This document shows, piece by piece, positions 54,574 to 63,789 of a stretch of 64,000 nucleotides of DNA (its first letter is position 1; each line of letters opens with the position of its first letter). Source of the DNA: Holophagae bacterium (GTDB taxonomy: Bacteria > Acidobacteriota > Holophagae > Acanthopleuribacterales > Acanthopleuribacteraceae); the NCBI GenBank assembly GCA_030429565.1, contig JAUIFE010000001.1, positions 1,302,001 to 1,366,000 on the forward strand, read 5' to 3'. A program made the position numbers and the translations under genes. Below the pieces are notes generated by a model. It worked only from the letters and a program-made list of their open reading frames with translations, ran no database searches and had not been told where the DNA came from.

Positions 54574-55068
54574 TTAGGCTAAGAAACGGGGATCATTGGG
54601 AAACAAGCCGCCACCGGGCGCCGGCGTCTCGTCGGGCACGTCGACCGGCAGCGATGCCTGTCGTGCGGCACGGCGCAAGAGGTCGACCCAAACGTCGGCC
54701 ACGCTCCCCATGGAGGTAATTTTTTCTTTAAACGCAGCCGGCGAAAGCCCCTCTAAACCAATGCGCTGCTGTAAAACCAAGGACTGGTCTTCGCTGTCGT
54801 AGGCAAGGTCGGAACCGGCGGTGTGCTGCCAAAAAAGGTTGGCAAATAAGGCGTAGGCCAGCACTTTGCGGCACACAAATTCGGGTACCCGGCCGAGCAT
54901 CACAAAAACAAGCACGGCTTTTCGCTCACGAACAAATTGAAAACTGAAAACAAGTTGTTTTTCGTAAACAAGGTGCGCATAACCGTCTTCTTTAAAGCGA
55001 ACTTGTGGTCCGCCCAACGAAGCCGCCAGGCTCGTAAGGATTTCGCGAAAGGCATCCTGCTCACTCAT
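54574..55068 (-). CDS. CesT-like type III secretion chaperone (first, promoter-proximal gene)
   Basis: A 164-residue protein paralogous to the next gene. Shared blocks are VLVFVMLGRVPEF, YALFANLFWQHTAG, LAYDSEDQSLVLQQRIGL and VADVWVDLLRRA. The CesT fold is inferred from this pattern and length. The two share core blocks but differ elsewhere, so they could bind different effectors or different segments of one. ATG 55068 follows GCGAGGAATCC. A TTGCAC-17-TAGAAT promoter sits about 40 bases upstream. No secretion-apparatus gene is in the window, so a type III system is assumed elsewhere in the genome. Confidence 0.68.
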   Translation of the reverse strand: MSEQDAFREILTSLAASLGGPQVRFKEDGYAHLVYEKQLVFSFQFVRERKAVLVFVMLGRVPEFVCRKVLAYALFANLFWQHTAGSDLAYDSEDQSLVLQQRIGLEGLSPAAFKEKITSMGSVADVWVDLLRRAARQASLPVDVPDETPAPGGGLFPNDPRFLA

Positions 55069-55107
55069 GGATTCCTCGCTCTGTGAAAAAAATAACGCTT
55101 GCTGGAT

Positions 55108-55136
55108 ATTCTAGGCGAGACGCGATAAAGGTGCAA
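55108..55136 (-). promoter_or_regulatory. Promoter of the chaperone/effector unit
   Basis: On the minus strand TTGCAC (55136-55131), 17-base spacer, TAGAAT (55113-55108). The start would fall near 55101, about 33 bases before ATG 55068. The two chaperones and the HExxH gene follow with gaps of 61 and 52 bases and no terminator seen, so one transcript is likely. Confidence 0.55.
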
Positions 55137-55383
55137 AGGTTCTCGTTCATCCAACTCATTTTCTCGGGAAAACACACCTTTTCACCAACGACAATCGCTT
55201 CCACAGCCGTGCTAACGGCGGAAAAGCCGCTGACGCGGCAACACTTTTCGGCCGCAAAGACACTCGGCGGCTTTTTTTCGTGCTTTCAAACTTCTTCCAC
55301 ATTTTCGCGCTTTGATAAGACGGGCACATCAACCGCACCGCCGTGCCGCCGACATTTTCACCACCCCTTCGACGAGGTCTATC
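55137..55383. other. Rest of divergent intergenic region, chaperone / FG-GAP protein
   Basis: About 250 bases. An imperfect hairpin near 55210-55270 (CGGAAAAGCCGC with CGGCGGCTTTTTT) could be an RNA structure. No plus-strand promoter was convincing. Confidence 0.35.
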
Positions 55384-57591
55384 ATGCGCCGAGCCTTTAC
55401 TTCCCTTCCCTTAATCGCCGCGTTTTTCAGCGCCGGTCTGTTGCTCCCCGCCCTACATCAAACAGCCCTGGCCACGAATACAACCGCTCGCGACACCGAC
55501 CCGGCCTGGACCCTGGCAAGCAGCGGCGATCACCTCGGCGCTGCCAATCTTTTGGCCCGCGACCTCAACGGCGACAATATTCCCGAAATCATTGCATCGG
55601 CGGCTCTGTCGAACACCACCGCGCAACGCTTTTGGACGATCGCCTCTCTCGCCGACGGCCTGATCGAACCCAGCTTCACCAGCGACCTCACCTCGGGCCG
55701 AACGATTACCAAACTGCGCGCGGCCGATTTTGACGGCGACGATGTCGACGAGATTTGGGTCGCCTATAGCGATTTAACCATTGAGATCTTTGATCCTTGG
55801 TGCCACACACCGCTGGCTACGGTCGACTGCGGCACCACCCTCAGCAGTTGGAGCGACATTCAAATCGACGATGTCGACGACGACGGCATCCTCGAAATCG
55901 TCACCATGGGCCCCGAGGGCGTCTCCATTTATAACGGTGTCGATCCTTTTGCGCTCGAACAGAACCTTGCCGCCTACGCCAACCACGATATGGTGATTGG
56001 CCAAATGGAGGACGATTTGGTGCTTGAAATTGCCTTGGTCGGCAATACGCGCAGTTATGTCATCGAATTCGACGGCACGATTGAATGGGAATACTTGCTG
56101 GGATTTGGCAGCGATGTCACGGCGGGCGACATTGACGGTGACGGCCGCGATGAGCTCATTGGCGATGTGGGTAGCTCAGTCGCCGCTTTTGATGTGGAGC
56201 TGCGCCTTACCAAGTGGGAAAATCCGCTCAACCAAACGTTTAGTGGTTTCGTCATCGGCAATGTCGATACGCGCGCAGGTGTGGAAATCATCGGCTGGAA
56301 CAGCCAAAACAACCGCCTCAACCTGATTGCGGGCGCGGACGGCACGACGGTTGGCAGCTTCACCTATGAGGAACTGGCGACCATCGTGGGCTTCACCTTA
56401 GCCGACGTCAACCAAAACAATCGCAGCGAACTGATTGGGGCCGGTGTGCGCAACTTCAACTTCACCTCAACCATGGCGGCCGTCGATTACCCCAGCGCGA
56501 CGCCGCTATTCCTCAATCGCAAAATGCCAGGTCCTTTGCACCACTTCGCCGTCAGCGATCTTGCCGGCGACGGCGACCAGGCGCTGTTGGTGGTGCCACC
56601 TGAATACGAATCAAGCGTCGACCCACGCCTACTGGTGGTTGACGCAACAACGCAAGCCGTAACGCGCACGATTTCGTTCCTCGGCGGCGGCTTTACCGTC
56701 CACGGGCAGCCCTTAATCGCCATCGCCAATCTCGACAGCGATCCCGCCCGCGAGATCGTTTTTGTCGCAACCGAATCCTTCCAAACCGTGATCCGCATTT
56801 ACGACGGCGTCACCGGGGCCGTCCAACAAGCCGGCGCCCCGATTAGCGATGAATTCAGCCGCATTACGGTCGCCGATGTCGATGGCGATAACGTGTTGGA
56901 TTTGATCGCTGTCAGCGCCAACCGCATCCACCGTTTCAGCACGCAAACGCTGACTGAAACCTGGCGCAGTCGCGAGGTCAACTTCTCACCGATCACCAAT
57001 CTTGCCGTGGCCGATACCGACGGCGACCGCGCCCTCGAGTTGGTGGTTTGCGGCAACGGCACCGACGTGCTCATTTTCGACGGCGACACCGGCTTCCTCG
57101 ACTTTATTGAAGGCAGCTACACGGCGGTGACGCTCACCAACTGGGATAATCAGGAAACCAATGATTTCCTGCTGGGCACGAGCACCGGCCTGATCGAGGT
57201 GCACAGTGGCAGTCCGCCAGCCTTGGTGGCGACCCGCGACACGGGCCTCGGCAGCGCACTTAACGCGGTAAAACTCGCCCAAATCGACAGTGCCACCGAC
57301 CGTTTTTGGTTTGCCGCTTCAACAACCACCCTCGTGGCCGACAATGATGAAAACAGCGAGCGTATTTGGCAGAGCCAATACGGGATGAGCCATTTAGCCC
57401 TGGGCAACCAGCTCCCGATAGCGGACCTGGACGGCAACGGCAGCGGCGAAATCTTGGCGGGCGGCGCCCACACACTGGCGGCATTCGAGATCAACTGCGG
57501 TGCGCCACTGATGCGAGCGCGCCTCAACCACTGGGGCACACCTTGGCTGGTCACCGATTACAGCCGCATGATTAACTGTGCGTCTCCTTGA
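55384..57591 (+). CDS. Exported FG-GAP/VCBS beta-propeller protein
   Basis: A 735-residue exported protein. The signal peptide is MRRAFTSLPLIAAFFSAGLL with cleavage near LATN. The mature part is a chain of FG-GAP/VCBS-type blades marked by calcium-binding DxDGDxxxE loops: DLNGDNIPE, DFDGDDVDE, DVDDDGILE, DIDGDGRDE, DVDGDNVLD, DTDGDRALE and DLDGNGSGE. Such propellers serve as extracellular adhesins or recognition modules; no enzyme domain is seen. ATG 55384 follows GAGG. The longer frame from 55312 has no ribosome site. Its stop lies one base from the stop of the converging kinase gene. Confidence 0.88.
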   Translation: MRRAFTSLPLIAAFFSAGLLLPALHQTALATNTTARDTDPAWTLASSGDHLGAANLLARDLNGDNIPEIIASAALSNTTAQRFWTIASLADGLIEPSFTSDLTSGRTITKLRAADFDGDDVDEIWVAYSDLTIEIFDPWCHTPLATVDCGTTLSSWSDIQIDDVDDDGILEIVTMGPEGVSIYNGVDPFALEQNLAAYANHDMVIGQMEDDLVLEIALVGNTRSYVIEFDGTIEWEYLLGFGSDVTAGDIDGDGRDELIGDVGSSVAAFDVELRLTKWENPLNQTFSGFVIGNVDTRAGVEIIGWNSQNNRLNLIAGADGTTVGSFTYEELATIVGFTLADVNQNNRSELIGAGVRNFNFTSTMAAVDYPSATPLFLNRKMPGPLHHFAVSDLAGDGDQALLVVPPEYESSVDPRLLVVDATTQAVTRTISFLGGGFTVHGQPLIAIANLDSDPAREIVFVATESFQTVIRIYDGVTGAVQQAGAPISDEFSRITVADVDGDNVLDLIAVSANRIHRFSTQTLTETWRSREVNFSPITNLAVADTDGDRALELVVCGNGTDVLIFDGDTGFLDFIEGSYTAVTLTNWDNQETNDFLLGTSTGLIEVHSGSPPALVATRDTGLGSALNAVKLAQIDSATDRFWFAASTTTLVADNDENSERIWQSQYGMSHLALGNQLPIADLDGNGSGEILAGGAHTLAAFEINCGAPLMRARLNHWGTPWLVTDYSRMINCASP

Positions 57592-57592
57592 A

Positions 57593-60388
57593 TTAAAACG
57601 CCGTTTCCCGGTTTAATAAACGCGCGTGAAAATGGGCTGCACGCCCGGTCCCCAGCGCGGTGTGCACCATCACCAAGTCTTGCAGCAGGAGCTCGCCGAA
57701 AAATGGGTCTCTTTGCAGCGAGGTCAAACTCGCCTCAAGGAACAACACCGCTTCGCGGTAGTGACCCAAACGCGCAAGGGCACTTCCTTTAAACATGGTG
57801 ACCTGCCGGCGAACTCTTTCATTCGAGGCCGTCGCCAACATCTCCTCGGCCAACTCAAGCGCCGCCAAAGCTTTTTCTTCTTGATCTTTGAACACAAATC
57901 GTTGCTTGGCGTCTAGGTATTCAAGGCGAATCAAGCGCCCTTCCTCCACCAGACGTGGGTAATCGCGGAACTGGTGCTCGAAGGTTTTGAGACGCCCATC
58001 TAGAATCACACCGGCCTCGGTGAACTTCTTTTCACGCACCAGCATATGGGTTTTGTTGAGCAGCAACCGGCATGAATCCAGGTCCAAAAAAAAGGGCCCG
58101 CGACGGCAGTCTAGAACCTCGTTAATCCACCGCAACCCATCGCGGAAGTTACCTTGCGAGGCCAGCGCCAATGCGTAAACCTCGGCCAGGCGTTTGACCT
58201 CCGAATCTTCCGGGCCGTAATGCGCTCGCAAGTCATCCCACAAACGCGAGGCCAGCTCACAAGCCTCGCTCGGGCGGTTTTGCATGAGCGCCAGCAGGCA
58301 AAACCCAACTTGGAGTTTTAAGGAAAACGCATTGCCGTCGCAATGATTGCGGTTGAGAGACAGTGCTTCTTCCAGTTGATAACGCGCCTCGGCGAATCGT
58401 CCTTGGTTCATTAAGAACAAGGCAAAGTCGCGTTTGGTCACCAACATCAAACCCAGGTCGTTGCCGCCGTGGGGATCGCCCTCGTCAACCAAGCGGCGAT
58501 AGATTCGTTCAGCCTCACTCGTTTGCCGGGTACGCGCCAAAAATTGAGCGTAATAGCGCTCGGCTTTGAGCACAACCCCCTTATCAACCCCGTGTTGCCC
58601 TTCCAAATCTTCCAGAAGTTGACGCGCCAAGGTCAGCGCCACCGCAACATCGCCGCGATTGCCGGCGCGAAAGATGTGCCACAACGCTACCTTAAAATAA
58701 AGAAACGGAAAGCTTTCGCGAGGGACGCGCGCCCGAAGCGCGGAAAAATAAGGTTCAGCCATTTCATTGGAGCGGCTCGAGAGACGCCAAGCCAGATCAA
58801 TTTGGGTTTCAAAGATTTGCTCGTGGTAGGTGGTATCAAGCAAGCAGACCAACCGCGCCAAAGCATCAATTTGACGGGCCGCCCCATATTCCCGACCTAC
58901 CCGCAAATAGTTGTCGGCCAGTCGCCGGTAACATTCGATCAACACCGGCGAGGCGTCCATATTCAAAAGCCGCTGTTCCAAAATCTCGTTTTCCGAGAGA
59001 AATAGTGCGGGATCCTCACGCCACAGTGTTTTCAGGCGAACCAGAACCGTTTCGACCCTATCGGCCGGTGCCGGCCGGCCCAAGGAAACCGACTCGGCTG
59101 CTTGGTCGCCCTCAATGAAACCCGGTGGTAAGAATAGCAATCCCAAAAATACCAAAAAACAGCCGCCGGCACCCACCGCCCACGTTGGTCGCATGACGGA
59201 CTGCATATCGGCGGCAAACCAACGACGCGGCGGAACGGCAACGGGCAAACAGGCCTCGCAAGCTGCGCGCAACTCCGATGCGCAAGAAAAACGGTTTTGC
59301 CTGGCGGGATGGGTTGCCTTCTGAATCAACTTGTCCAATTTGCGCAGGGTATCGGTCGCGACACCGCCCAAAGCGGCGGCATCGCGTGGTAAACGCAGCG
59401 GTTCGCGCATGATTAATTCGCGCAACTTCGGCAGCGAGAGCTCCTTGGTCCCAAAAGCTTGGTAGGGCGGCTGATCACAAAGGATCTGATAAAGCACACA
59501 ACCCAAAGCATATATGTCGGCGCGAACATCAGTACTCGGCAAGCCGGCCTGCATACATTCCGGTGCCATGTACAGCGGCGTGCCGGGTCGATAACCGGGA
59601 AAGACCGCCTCAGTTTGGCCGGGCGACATGTTTTTGGCGAAACCGAAATCAATGATGCAAGCTTGCATTTGCCGGCCCACAAAACGAGCCATAATATTCG
59701 ACGGCTTTAAGTCGCGGTGCAGGCAATCCCGCTGATGGATGTAGGCGACGCCGTCGCAAACTTGCATGAACAACTGCAAGCGCGCGGTTGGGGAAAGCGC
59801 ATTTTCACGAACAAAGGTGTTGATGTGACGGCCGGGAAAGTAGTCCATCACCAAATAAGGCCGATCATGGTATTCGCCGTAGCCATGAATGCCGACCACA
59901 TTGGGATGATCGAGAGCACGCAAAATATCGACCTCTCGCGCAAAACAGCGGCGAAATAACGCCAGGGAGGCCTTCTCGGCCACAACGTTTTCCGGCGGCT
60001 TCAAAAACTTCAACGCGTAAACCTGGTGGGGTGGCTCGGTTTGACGCACCAAAAAGACGGCGCCCATTTTGCCGCTGCCGAGCTGGTGTTCCACCCGGTA
60101 TGGCCCCACCAATATGGATTCATTGGGAAAAGCCTTGCGAAAAAGGTGATCGATGAATCCCTGGCTTAACCCGGTATTGTTCAGGAATCCCTCCGGCATG
60201 TCGTCCTCAAAAACCAAACGACAGGCCGCCTCAAAAAGAGGCAGATCATTTTTACACTGCGTTTCAATAAATTTTAGCCGACCCTTTTTTGACAGCAATA
60301 ACGCCTGTTCGGCCAACCGCATCGCCTGACGCGACAATTCAATGTTTTCTGGGATCAAAGGATCTTTTTTACGAGGTGAATCCGTCAT
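57593..60388 (-). CDS. Ser/Thr protein kinase with membrane helix and TPR-like C-terminus
   Basis: A 931-residue kinase. An N-terminal helical extension (1-85) precedes the kinase domain (about 93-365): LGSGKMGAVF, ALKFLKP, LHRDLKPSN, IDFGFAK and MAPE are all present. One membrane helix lies about 402-420. The rest (about 430-931) is repetitive helical sequence of TPR type, predicted outside the membrane. In Acidobacteria and Planctomycetes, kinases of this type often neighbour TIGR02999-type sigma factors, and a sigma region-4 gene lies about 1.4 kb away here. ATG 60388 follows GGAGG; six codons further up the frame stays open. Substrates unknown. Confidence 0.9.
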   Translation of the reverse strand: MTDSPRKKDPLIPENIELSRQAMRLAEQALLLSKKGRLKFIETQCKNDLPLFEAACRLVFEDDMPEGFLNNTGLSQGFIDHLFRKAFPNESILVGPYRVEHQLGSGKMGAVFLVRQTEPPHQVYALKFLKPPENVVAEKASLALFRRCFAREVDILRALDHPNVVGIHGYGEYHDRPYLVMDYFPGRHINTFVRENALSPTARLQLFMQVCDGVAYIHQRDCLHRDLKPSNIMARFVGRQMQACIIDFGFAKNMSPGQTEAVFPGYRPGTPLYMAPECMQAGLPSTDVRADIYALGCVLYQILCDQPPYQAFGTKELSLPKLRELIMREPLRLPRDAAALGGVATDTLRKLDKLIQKATHPARQNRFSCASELRAACEACLPVAVPPRRWFAADMQSVMRPTWAVGAGGCFLVFLGLLFLPPGFIEGDQAAESVSLGRPAPADRVETVLVRLKTLWREDPALFLSENEILEQRLLNMDASPVLIECYRRLADNYLRVGREYGAARQIDALARLVCLLDTTYHEQIFETQIDLAWRLSSRSNEMAEPYFSALRARVPRESFPFLYFKVALWHIFRAGNRGDVAVALTLARQLLEDLEGQHGVDKGVVLKAERYYAQFLARTRQTSEAERIYRRLVDEGDPHGGNDLGLMLVTKRDFALFLMNQGRFAEARYQLEEALSLNRNHCDGNAFSLKLQVGFCLLALMQNRPSEACELASRLWDDLRAHYGPEDSEVKRLAEVYALALASQGNFRDGLRWINEVLDCRRGPFFLDLDSCRLLLNKTHMLVREKKFTEAGVILDGRLKTFEHQFRDYPRLVEEGRLIRLEYLDAKQRFVFKDQEEKALAALELAEEMLATASNERVRRQVTMFKGSALARLGHYREAVLFLEASLTSLQRDPFFGELLLQDLVMVHTALGTGRAAHFHARLLNRETAF

Positions 60389-60937
60389 TGCTGCACCTCC
60401 ATGCAATGCGTCCGCACGAGTGAGCCCCGGAGAAAGCCCACCCGTCTTGTGACCGTCGTATCCGACGCCGGACTTTTACCGATGTCGGGACCAACGTCCT
60501 TGTTGTGCCGATCAATGGGCGGCTTGTGCCCACGACCGTCTGTTGCCCTTAACCAAAACTTTGGCGCTTTTTTGCCGTCAATCACCTGGGAGACCGGTCT
60601 TAGCGCGTCACCAGGCAAGCTTTCGCGGCGACTTATTCCTCATAAAAAAGAGGTTCGACCCATGGAAAAACGCCGAAACTTGATACACAAGTCACTTTTT
60701 TTGCGGATGAATCAATAAGGATCTACGGCGAGGGCGCTTGGCCTCCTTCTTATTCACCCTATCGATTCAGCTTCTTAACCTGGAAACCCACGGTGACAGA
60801 ATCCAATCCTTCGGATTGAGATTACGACCGAGAAGTCAAAGCCGAACTTCGGTTGACCCGAACCGGCTTTTTATCCGAGACAAGCGCTTGTCCTTCGTCG
60901 TCGCTAGGTCCAATCTACCGTTCTCCGAGGTGTACCT
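60389..60937. other. Intergenic region between kinase-TPR gene and small peptide gene
   Basis: About 550 bases. A hairpin at 60838-60873 (AAAGCCG ... CGGCTTTTT, with inner CCGAAC/GTTGACC pairing) ends in a T-run and could be an attenuator or terminator upstream of the small peptide. A smaller CAATCC-TTC-GGATTG hairpin lies near 60802. Otherwise nothing recognised. Confidence 0.4.
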
Positions 60938-61120
60938 ATGCGTGACCAATGCGCAAATGTTCCGGCCGATTTGTTCCATTCATCCCATTCCGTCGGCCTC
61001 ATCGACGACCCAATGCAAGGCGGTATTCCGCCGACCGAACCGCCACCCGAGCCTGATGATCCCGACGATCCCAAAAAACCGGCGCCGGTGAAACCGCCCA
61101 AAAAGGAAGCAGATCCATGA
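60938..61120 (+). CDS. Small Pro-rich acidic peptide gene (60 residues)
   Basis: A 60-residue frame starting MRDQCANVPADLFHSSHS. The second half is a charged Pro-rich tail (PPTEPPPEPDDPDDPKKPAP). It has no membrane helix or signal peptide. ATG 60938 follows CGAGGTGTACCT, a usable ribosome site, and a clear terminator lies 55 bases after the stop; a possible attenuator lies before it. These boundaries suggest a real short transcript, but no family is known to me and a structured RNA with an incidental frame is possible. Confidence 0.5.
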   Translation: MRDQCANVPADLFHSSHSVGLIDDPMQGGIPPTEPPPEPDDPDDPKKPAPVKPPKKEADP

Positions 61121-61775
61121 TCCCGGCCACGCGTGCCGGCTAACCCCGGTCACCAAGCTTCGGCTTAAGGAAATCGCTCTCGGCTCGACCGAGCTGAGAG
61201 CGGTTTTTTGCAAGAATGCGGCGAAAGAAGCGAGGGCCGTCCAGCAACGCAAACCCATCGGCCGCAACAAGAGACAAACAAACTTCAGTTTTTAATCATT
61301 TTTGTCGTTAGCTTTAAGTATCAAAGCTGGTGTTAAGCGGCATTATCCATCGTCCTTCACCGTTTCATTCCCGGGCTCGTTCAAACCGGCATCACTCGCT
61401 TTGCGCGGTCGCAACCTCCTTACCAAATCCCCAACAACCATCTCTTTTCAAACCACTTACACTCTCAGAAAACAAACCAACCACCGACAATAGCGTACCG
61501 ACTCCCCAACCAACGCACACGAAGACAACCGAAAGAAACAAATTTTCAAGCCACAACAAATCCAAGAAAAAAACAACTCTTTCACTTCAGTTTCTCACCT
61601 AAAAAGCGCAAGAAGTGCGGCCTATTTTCGCCGAAAACCCGTCCCATTACAGCTTGTACAAAACGAAGCCTGCCTGCGCAGATTTCCTCTTCACAAGCTT
61701 TTGTCGGCCAGGGTCTTGGTCAATATCCGCTACCGATCATCGCGCTCATTGGTTCTGATACAAGGTTGACGACGT
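61121..61775. other. Intergenic region upstream of the sigma region-4 gene
   Basis: About 650 bases, including the terminator at 61175-61209. The 61270-61620 part is Pro/Thr/Lys-rich in short frames, without ribosome sites. No promoter stood out before 61776. Confidence 0.4.
61175..61209 (+). terminator. Rho-independent terminator after small peptide gene
   Basis: CGCTCTC-G-GCTC pairs with GAGC-T-GAGAGCG around GACC; GG and six Ts follow. It lies 55 bases beyond the small peptide stop. Confidence 0.75.
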
Positions 61776-62288
61776 ATGTCCTTATCAAGCTCTTTTAATT
61801 TTTCGCCTTCACCCTCACCCTTTCCTGAGAACTTGGTTCCCGACCCAGCCACAAACGATGCCGATGCCACCGGCCCCCACCCCGTTCCTGATTCTCAGGT
61901 CTTGTCACGCATTTTTCATTTCGTACACCAGCCACCGCCGCCATCGCCGCTGCAACCCGACGATCTACCACGCCAACAGGCAACCGCCAAAGCCCTGCGC
62001 ACACTTTTGGTGGAACAGATCAAGGAGCTTGGCCCTGCCGGCACCGACCCAGCCCATGCCGCGCATCATCATTTAAGCCAAGCGGATCGGTCCTTCGTTT
62101 TGGCCACCAATGATGCACTCGACCGCCTTGAAAAAATTGATCCCGACCTGTGCGCTTTGGTTGAACTTCGCTACTTTTTGGGGTTGGACTTGGAGGAAGT
62201 TGCCCAGTTGACCGGCGACTCGCAGCAAACCATTGGGGTTCGCTGGCGCCTTGCACGAACCTGGCTTTTTCAAAATACCCGCATTTGA
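61776..62288 (+). CDS. ECF sigma factor region-4-only protein (TIGR02999-like, region 2 missing)
   Basis: A 170-residue protein. Residues 1-60 are Pro/Ser-rich low complexity. From about 70 on it follows the TIGR02999-type sigma pattern: ALRTLLVEQIK, ALDRLEKIDPDLCALVELRYFLGLDLEEVAQLTGDS and QTIGVRWRLARTWLF, i.e. sigma-70 region 4. The region 2 part needed for -10 recognition and core binding is missing, so it is not a complete sigma factor. It may be a remnant or a decoy/anti-sigma-like partner for kinase signalling. It lies near the kinase-TPR gene (57593-60388). ATG 61776 has AAGG about 13 bases upstream. Confidence 0.75.
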   Translation: MSLSSSFNFSPSPSPFPENLVPDPATNDADATGPHPVPDSQVLSRIFHFVHQPPPPSPLQPDDLPRQQATAKALRTLLVEQIKELGPAGTDPAHAAHHHLSQADRSFVLATNDALDRLEKIDPDLCALVELRYFLGLDLEEVAQLTGDSQQTIGVRWRLARTWLFQNTRI

Positions 62289-62614
62289 ATCGCCAACCCA
62301 ACTCGGAGCTCCGCCCTTTGCGTTTTCGGCCGATCCTTTACTTGGACGGAACCAACGCAGCCTCAGCCCATCGCGCCGCAATACGTTTTTAAATGCACCA
62401 AAGCTGTACCGCGTCGTTGCACTTTTCCGCACACCGACGCCGAACCAACTTTTAGCGCAAAGGTGCATTCACTTCTTATTGCGGAAATTCAACCGTTACT
62501 CTCTCCGGCATAGGCACTTTTCCCGATCCCACAACCGGCGTCGGCCCGTCCCCTGTCCTCTTTCACCCGTTGGTACCCCGTCAAAATGACGGCAAGCACG
62601 ACAGCAACATTCCC
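62289..62614. other. Convergent intergenic region, sigma region-4 / GNAT
   Basis: 326 bases between converging genes. No hairpin with T-run was identified and open frames lack ribosome sites. Confidence 0.4.
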
Positions 62615-63130
62615 TCAATCACGGTGAAGAACGAACTGATCAACCGCAATGCCCTTCACCACCAGCGCCCGTTCGCGAACCATGCCCAACCTCTGCGCCA
62701 ACTTACAGCTAGGGCGGTTTTCAGGGCGAATCAGGGCGATGAGGCGCGCCAAGTCCAATGGGCCAAACGCGAGATCACAACAGCTACGCGCCGCCTCCAA
62801 GGCATAACCTTGTCCCCACGCGGAACGCGCCAAACCATAGGCGATTTCATTTTCAAGCCGGCCGTCAAAATGCCAGGCGATAAAGCCGCAATAGCCAATT
62901 AATGCGCCATCTTCCAGCTTTTCGACGCCGTAAAGGGTTCGCCCGTATTCGGCCCATTGCGTCTCGCGCTTGGTCAACCACTGCCGTGTGCGTGCAACAT
63001 CATAGGGGCCGCCGGGTAGAAACCGCGTGACCTCTGGATCGGCAAACAAGGCTTGTAAAAAGGGTAGATCTGCAGAGGACAACAAACGCAAGCGCAGGCG
63101 TTCAGTCGTCACAATCGCGGGCACGGTCAT
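62615..63130 (-). CDS. GNAT family N-acetyltransferase (RimJ/RimL type)
   Basis: A 171-residue acetyltransferase. TTERLRLRLLSSADLPFLQALFADPEV at the N-terminus and IGYCGFIAWHFDG, EIAYGLARSAWGQGYALEA and RPENRPSCKLAQRLGM are the RimJ/RimL-type GNAT blocks; the QGYA part holds the acetyl-CoA loop. Substrates range from ribosomal protein N-termini to small amines and are unknown here. ATG 63130 follows AGAGGATTGCC; the long upstream frame from 63406 lacks a site. It stands alone. Confidence 0.88.
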   Translation of the reverse strand: MTVPAIVTTERLRLRLLSSADLPFLQALFADPEVTRFLPGGPYDVARTRQWLTKRETQWAEYGRTLYGVEKLEDGALIGYCGFIAWHFDGRLENEIAYGLARSAWGQGYALEAARSCCDLAFGPLDLARLIALIRPENRPSCKLAQRLGMVRERALVVKGIAVDQFVLHRD

Positions 63131-63789
63131 GGCAATCCTCTTAAAGGCGCTTCGGGCGCGGCCCACCCGAGAGCAGGTCACCCGTGACAAACCTAGCACA
63201 AGAAGCGACGGGACCCGGTGCGGGTAAATGAGCGCGAGGCGACGCGGCGTCGAAGAAACGCGGCGGAAGCCGGGCCGGCCAGGACAAATGAAGCCGACCG
63301 GAGGACAACTTCCGCGACAAATCCATTTTTTCCATAAACCATTTTCCGCCAGACCTTTACTGGCCAGACCACTTACCACTGTTAGAATTTTGTTAAATAT
63401 TGGCACAAATTAAGCTAGAGACAAAAATCGCACATAAAGACTGAAACAAAACAAGTTATCTTTTATTCACAATTCTTCAAGCGGCATCAATCGCGCTACA
63501 TCCTAAACAGCAAAGTAAACGAAAAGTAAAAAATCATTTACACTTTTGCTGCTGTTTTGCTAAATTGAGCGGACGTTCAAAAAACGACACTCTTGCGCTT
63601 TGTGGTTTTGCCACCTTTGCGCCTATTCATTTTCAGAACGCACCTCATCCTTTTGCGTTTTCGGGCTCCGCTTGCCTCGCCCTACGTCCTTCCTTTTTCC
63701 GGCAAAGCGACGCCCTTTTCGTTTCTCGGATTATTTCCCCGAGACAAGTCTATTTCTCATTCATCGTTTTTTTGGAAGGAGTTATCGCA
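63131..63789. other. AT-rich intergenic region upstream of the partial hydrolase gene
   Basis: About 660 bases, strongly AT-rich from about 63330 to 63560, with several AAGTAAA repeats (63514-63530). No gene recognised. It likely contains the promoters of both flanking genes. Confidence 0.5.
63537..63566 (+). promoter_or_regulatory. Putative promoter of the partial hydrolase gene
   Basis: TTTACA (63537-63542), 17-18-base spacer, CTAAAT/TAAATT (63560-63566). It would leave a leader of roughly 215 bases before ATG 63790. Confidence 0.45.

Noticed and set aside
54018..55068. Alternative reading of the two 164-residue genes as unrelated hypothetical proteins
   Set aside because: Their shared blocks and the CesT-like strand-helix pattern, plus position before a large signal-less protein, make the chaperone reading better, although not proven.
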